Assembly (NCBI GenBank): GCA_020846575.1
Contig: JADLDQ010000304.1
Span: 1 to 5,835, forward strand
Reading direction: 5' to 3'
DNA length: 5,835 nucleotides
Origin: Burkholderiales bacterium
GTDB taxonomy: Bacteria; Pseudomonadota; Gammaproteobacteria; Burkholderiales; SG8-39
In this document: piece after piece, positions 4,674 through 5,835 of the stretch
Position numbering within the stretch: position 1 is the first letter of the stretch
Layout: each line of letters opens with the position of its first letter
The notes under the pieces: generated by a model
What the model saw: only the letters and a program-made list of their open reading frames with translations
Database searches by the model: none
Told to the model about the DNA's origin: nothing
Program-made: the position numbers and the translations under genes

Positions 4674-5835
4674 TTGAACCCGCTCTCATCGCCCGCCGCG
4701 CGCAGGCGCGACGGCCCGATCACCGTCACGCTGGTCATCGTCTGCCAGAGCTTTCAGGGGCTCTCGTTCGGCGCGATCGCGCTGTTCCTGCCGCTGATCC
4801 GCGAGGACCTCGGCATGAGCTTCACCCAGGCCGGGCTGCTCTCCTCGGCCTCCACGGTCGTCTACGCGCTGGGACAGATCCCGGCGGGCTACCTCGCGGA
4901 CCGCTTCGGTCCGAAGCGCCTGTTCTTCATCGGTATCCTGGGCTGCACGCTGCTGTCGATCCATTTCGGCATGGTCAGGAGCTACGAGGCCGCCTTCGCC
5001 AACCAGCTTGCCTCGGGCGTGTTCCGCACGCTGCTGTTCGCCCCGGGCCTGACGCTGATCGCCTCCTGGTTCCCGCCGGACCGGCGCGCTACCGCCATGG
5101 GGCTGTACGTGATCGGCGGCTTCTCCGGGAACATCGTGCTGTCCCTGGTCGGGCCGCTGCTGGTGCTGGAATACGGCTGGCGGCCGCCCTTCATCGCGTT
5201 CGCGGTGCTGGGGGTATGCGTTGCCCTGCTCTACCACTTCGTCGGTAAGGACAACCCTTCTTCCGGGGCGAAGCAGCCGTTAGGCATGCTGGATGCGCTG
5301 CAGCTGTTCCGCTATCCCATCATGTGGGTGTGCGCGGCGATCCAGTTCATCCGCTTCGGCGTGGTGACCTCGTTCAACTTCTGGCTGCCCTCGTTCCTGG
5401 TGGCCGACCGGGGACTCTCGCTTCAGGCGGCGGGCTTCATCACCGCCATGGGTGCCGCACTCACCGCGCCCTCGAGTCCGCTGGGCGGCTACCTCTCCGA
5501 CCGCCTGCGCAATCCGCCACTGGTGATCGGCGGCGCGCTGGCGGTGCTCGCGGCCACCTCGGTACTGCTGGTCAGCGTGGAATCGACCGCCGCGGTCGTG
5601 GCGGTGGTGGCGGTGAACTCCATCTTCCTGCAGTTCTACTTCGGGCCGCTGTTCCACGTGCCGGTGGAAGTGCTCGGCTCGCGGGTAACCGGCATGTCGG
5701 CGGGTTTCTCCAACTCATTCGCCAACCTCGGCGCGCTCGTTTTCGCCTTCGCGCTGGGCGTGGTGAAGGACACGTCGGGCCATTTCACCTGGGGGTTCCT
5801 CGCCACCGGCGCGGTGTGCGTGCTGGGCATCGCGC
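4674..5835 (+). CDS. MFS transporter (3' end beyond window)
   Basis: An open frame of 387 residues reads off the right edge without a stop. Most 12-helix MFS proteins have 400-430 residues, so only the last helix or its tail should be missing. A short basic N-terminus (about 1-14, with ARRRD) precedes helix 1 (about 16-41). Motif A is clear as GYLADRFGPKR (72-82) in the loop between helices 2 and 3, and its second-half counterpart is GGYLSDRLRN (271-280). SWFPPDRRATAMG (131-143) is the usual segment before helix 5 in organic-anion and sugar-acid MFS carriers. The central cytoplasmic loop lies at about 190-212. It differs throughout from the MFS protein at 2724-3983, so the two are not a recent duplication. 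The start is TTG. Its position just after the hydrolase remnant suggests the two once formed a transport-plus-hydrolysis unit; the substrate is unknown. Confidence 0.92.
   Translation, partial: MNPLSSPAARRRDGPITVTLVIVCQSFQGLSFGAIALFLPLIREDLGMSFTQAGLLSSASTVVYALGQIPAGYLADRFGPKRLFFIGILGCTLLSIHFGMVRSYEAAFANQLASGVFRTLLFAPGLTLIASWFPPDRRATAMGLYVIGGFSGNIVLSLVGPLLVLEYGWRPPFIAFAVLGVCVALLYHFVGKDNPSSGAKQPLGMLDALQLFRYPIMWVCAAIQFIRFGVVTSFNFWLPSFLVADRGLSLQAAGFITAMGAALTAPSSPLGGYLSDRLRNPPLVIGGALAVLAATSVLLVSVESTAAVVAVVAVNSIFLQFYFGPLFHVPVEVLGSRVTGMSAGFSNSFANLGALVFAFALGVVKDTSGHFTWGFLATGAVCVLGIA

Overview
This is a GC-rich bacterial window whose genes end most codons in G or C. The small exported DUF4124 protein, a family common in beta- and gammaproteobacteria, together with the neutral metabolite-transport neighbourhood, suggests a betaproteobacterium, perhaps Burkholderiales or Rhodocyclales. 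That placement is an inference; no rRNA or marker gene is present. No tRNA, rRNA, CRISPR array, transposase or phage gene was seen.

Layout. The left part is on the minus strand. It holds a DMT/EamA-family transporter (cut by the left edge) preceded, 40 bases upstream, by a secreted DUF4124 protein with a run of seven lysine-rich hexapeptide repeats. A divergent intergenic region (about 1549-1768) separates these from a plus-strand run: a zinc-independent NADP-dependent oxidoreductase of the MDR/quinone reductase family, and 25 bases later an MFS transporter. Two stem-loops lie at and just after the end of that MFS gene. A decayed-looking stretch of about 290 bases follows, with possible frame-shifted minus-strand coding remnants. 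Next comes a 109-residue open frame that appears to be the first ~85 residues of a CocE/NonD (X-Pro dipeptidyl-peptidase-like) hydrolase joined in frame to that family's last ~20 residues, with the whole catalytic body missing. Finally, a second, unrelated MFS transporter begins at a TTG codon and runs off the right edge.

How the genes may work together. The oxidoreductase and first MFS transporter are probably one transcript, a plausible small-molecule uptake/export plus reduction pair of unknown substrate. The hydrolase (when intact) and second MFS transporter would make a similar hydrolyse-and-transport pair, but the hydrolase here cannot be catalytic. No substrate can be named from sequence alone.

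The window looks mostly like ordinary accessory metabolism. I did not find a convincing new defence or mobile system. The most notable observation is the in-frame internally deleted hydrolase, which keeps a good ribosome binding site, a candidate promoter -10 box and both termini.
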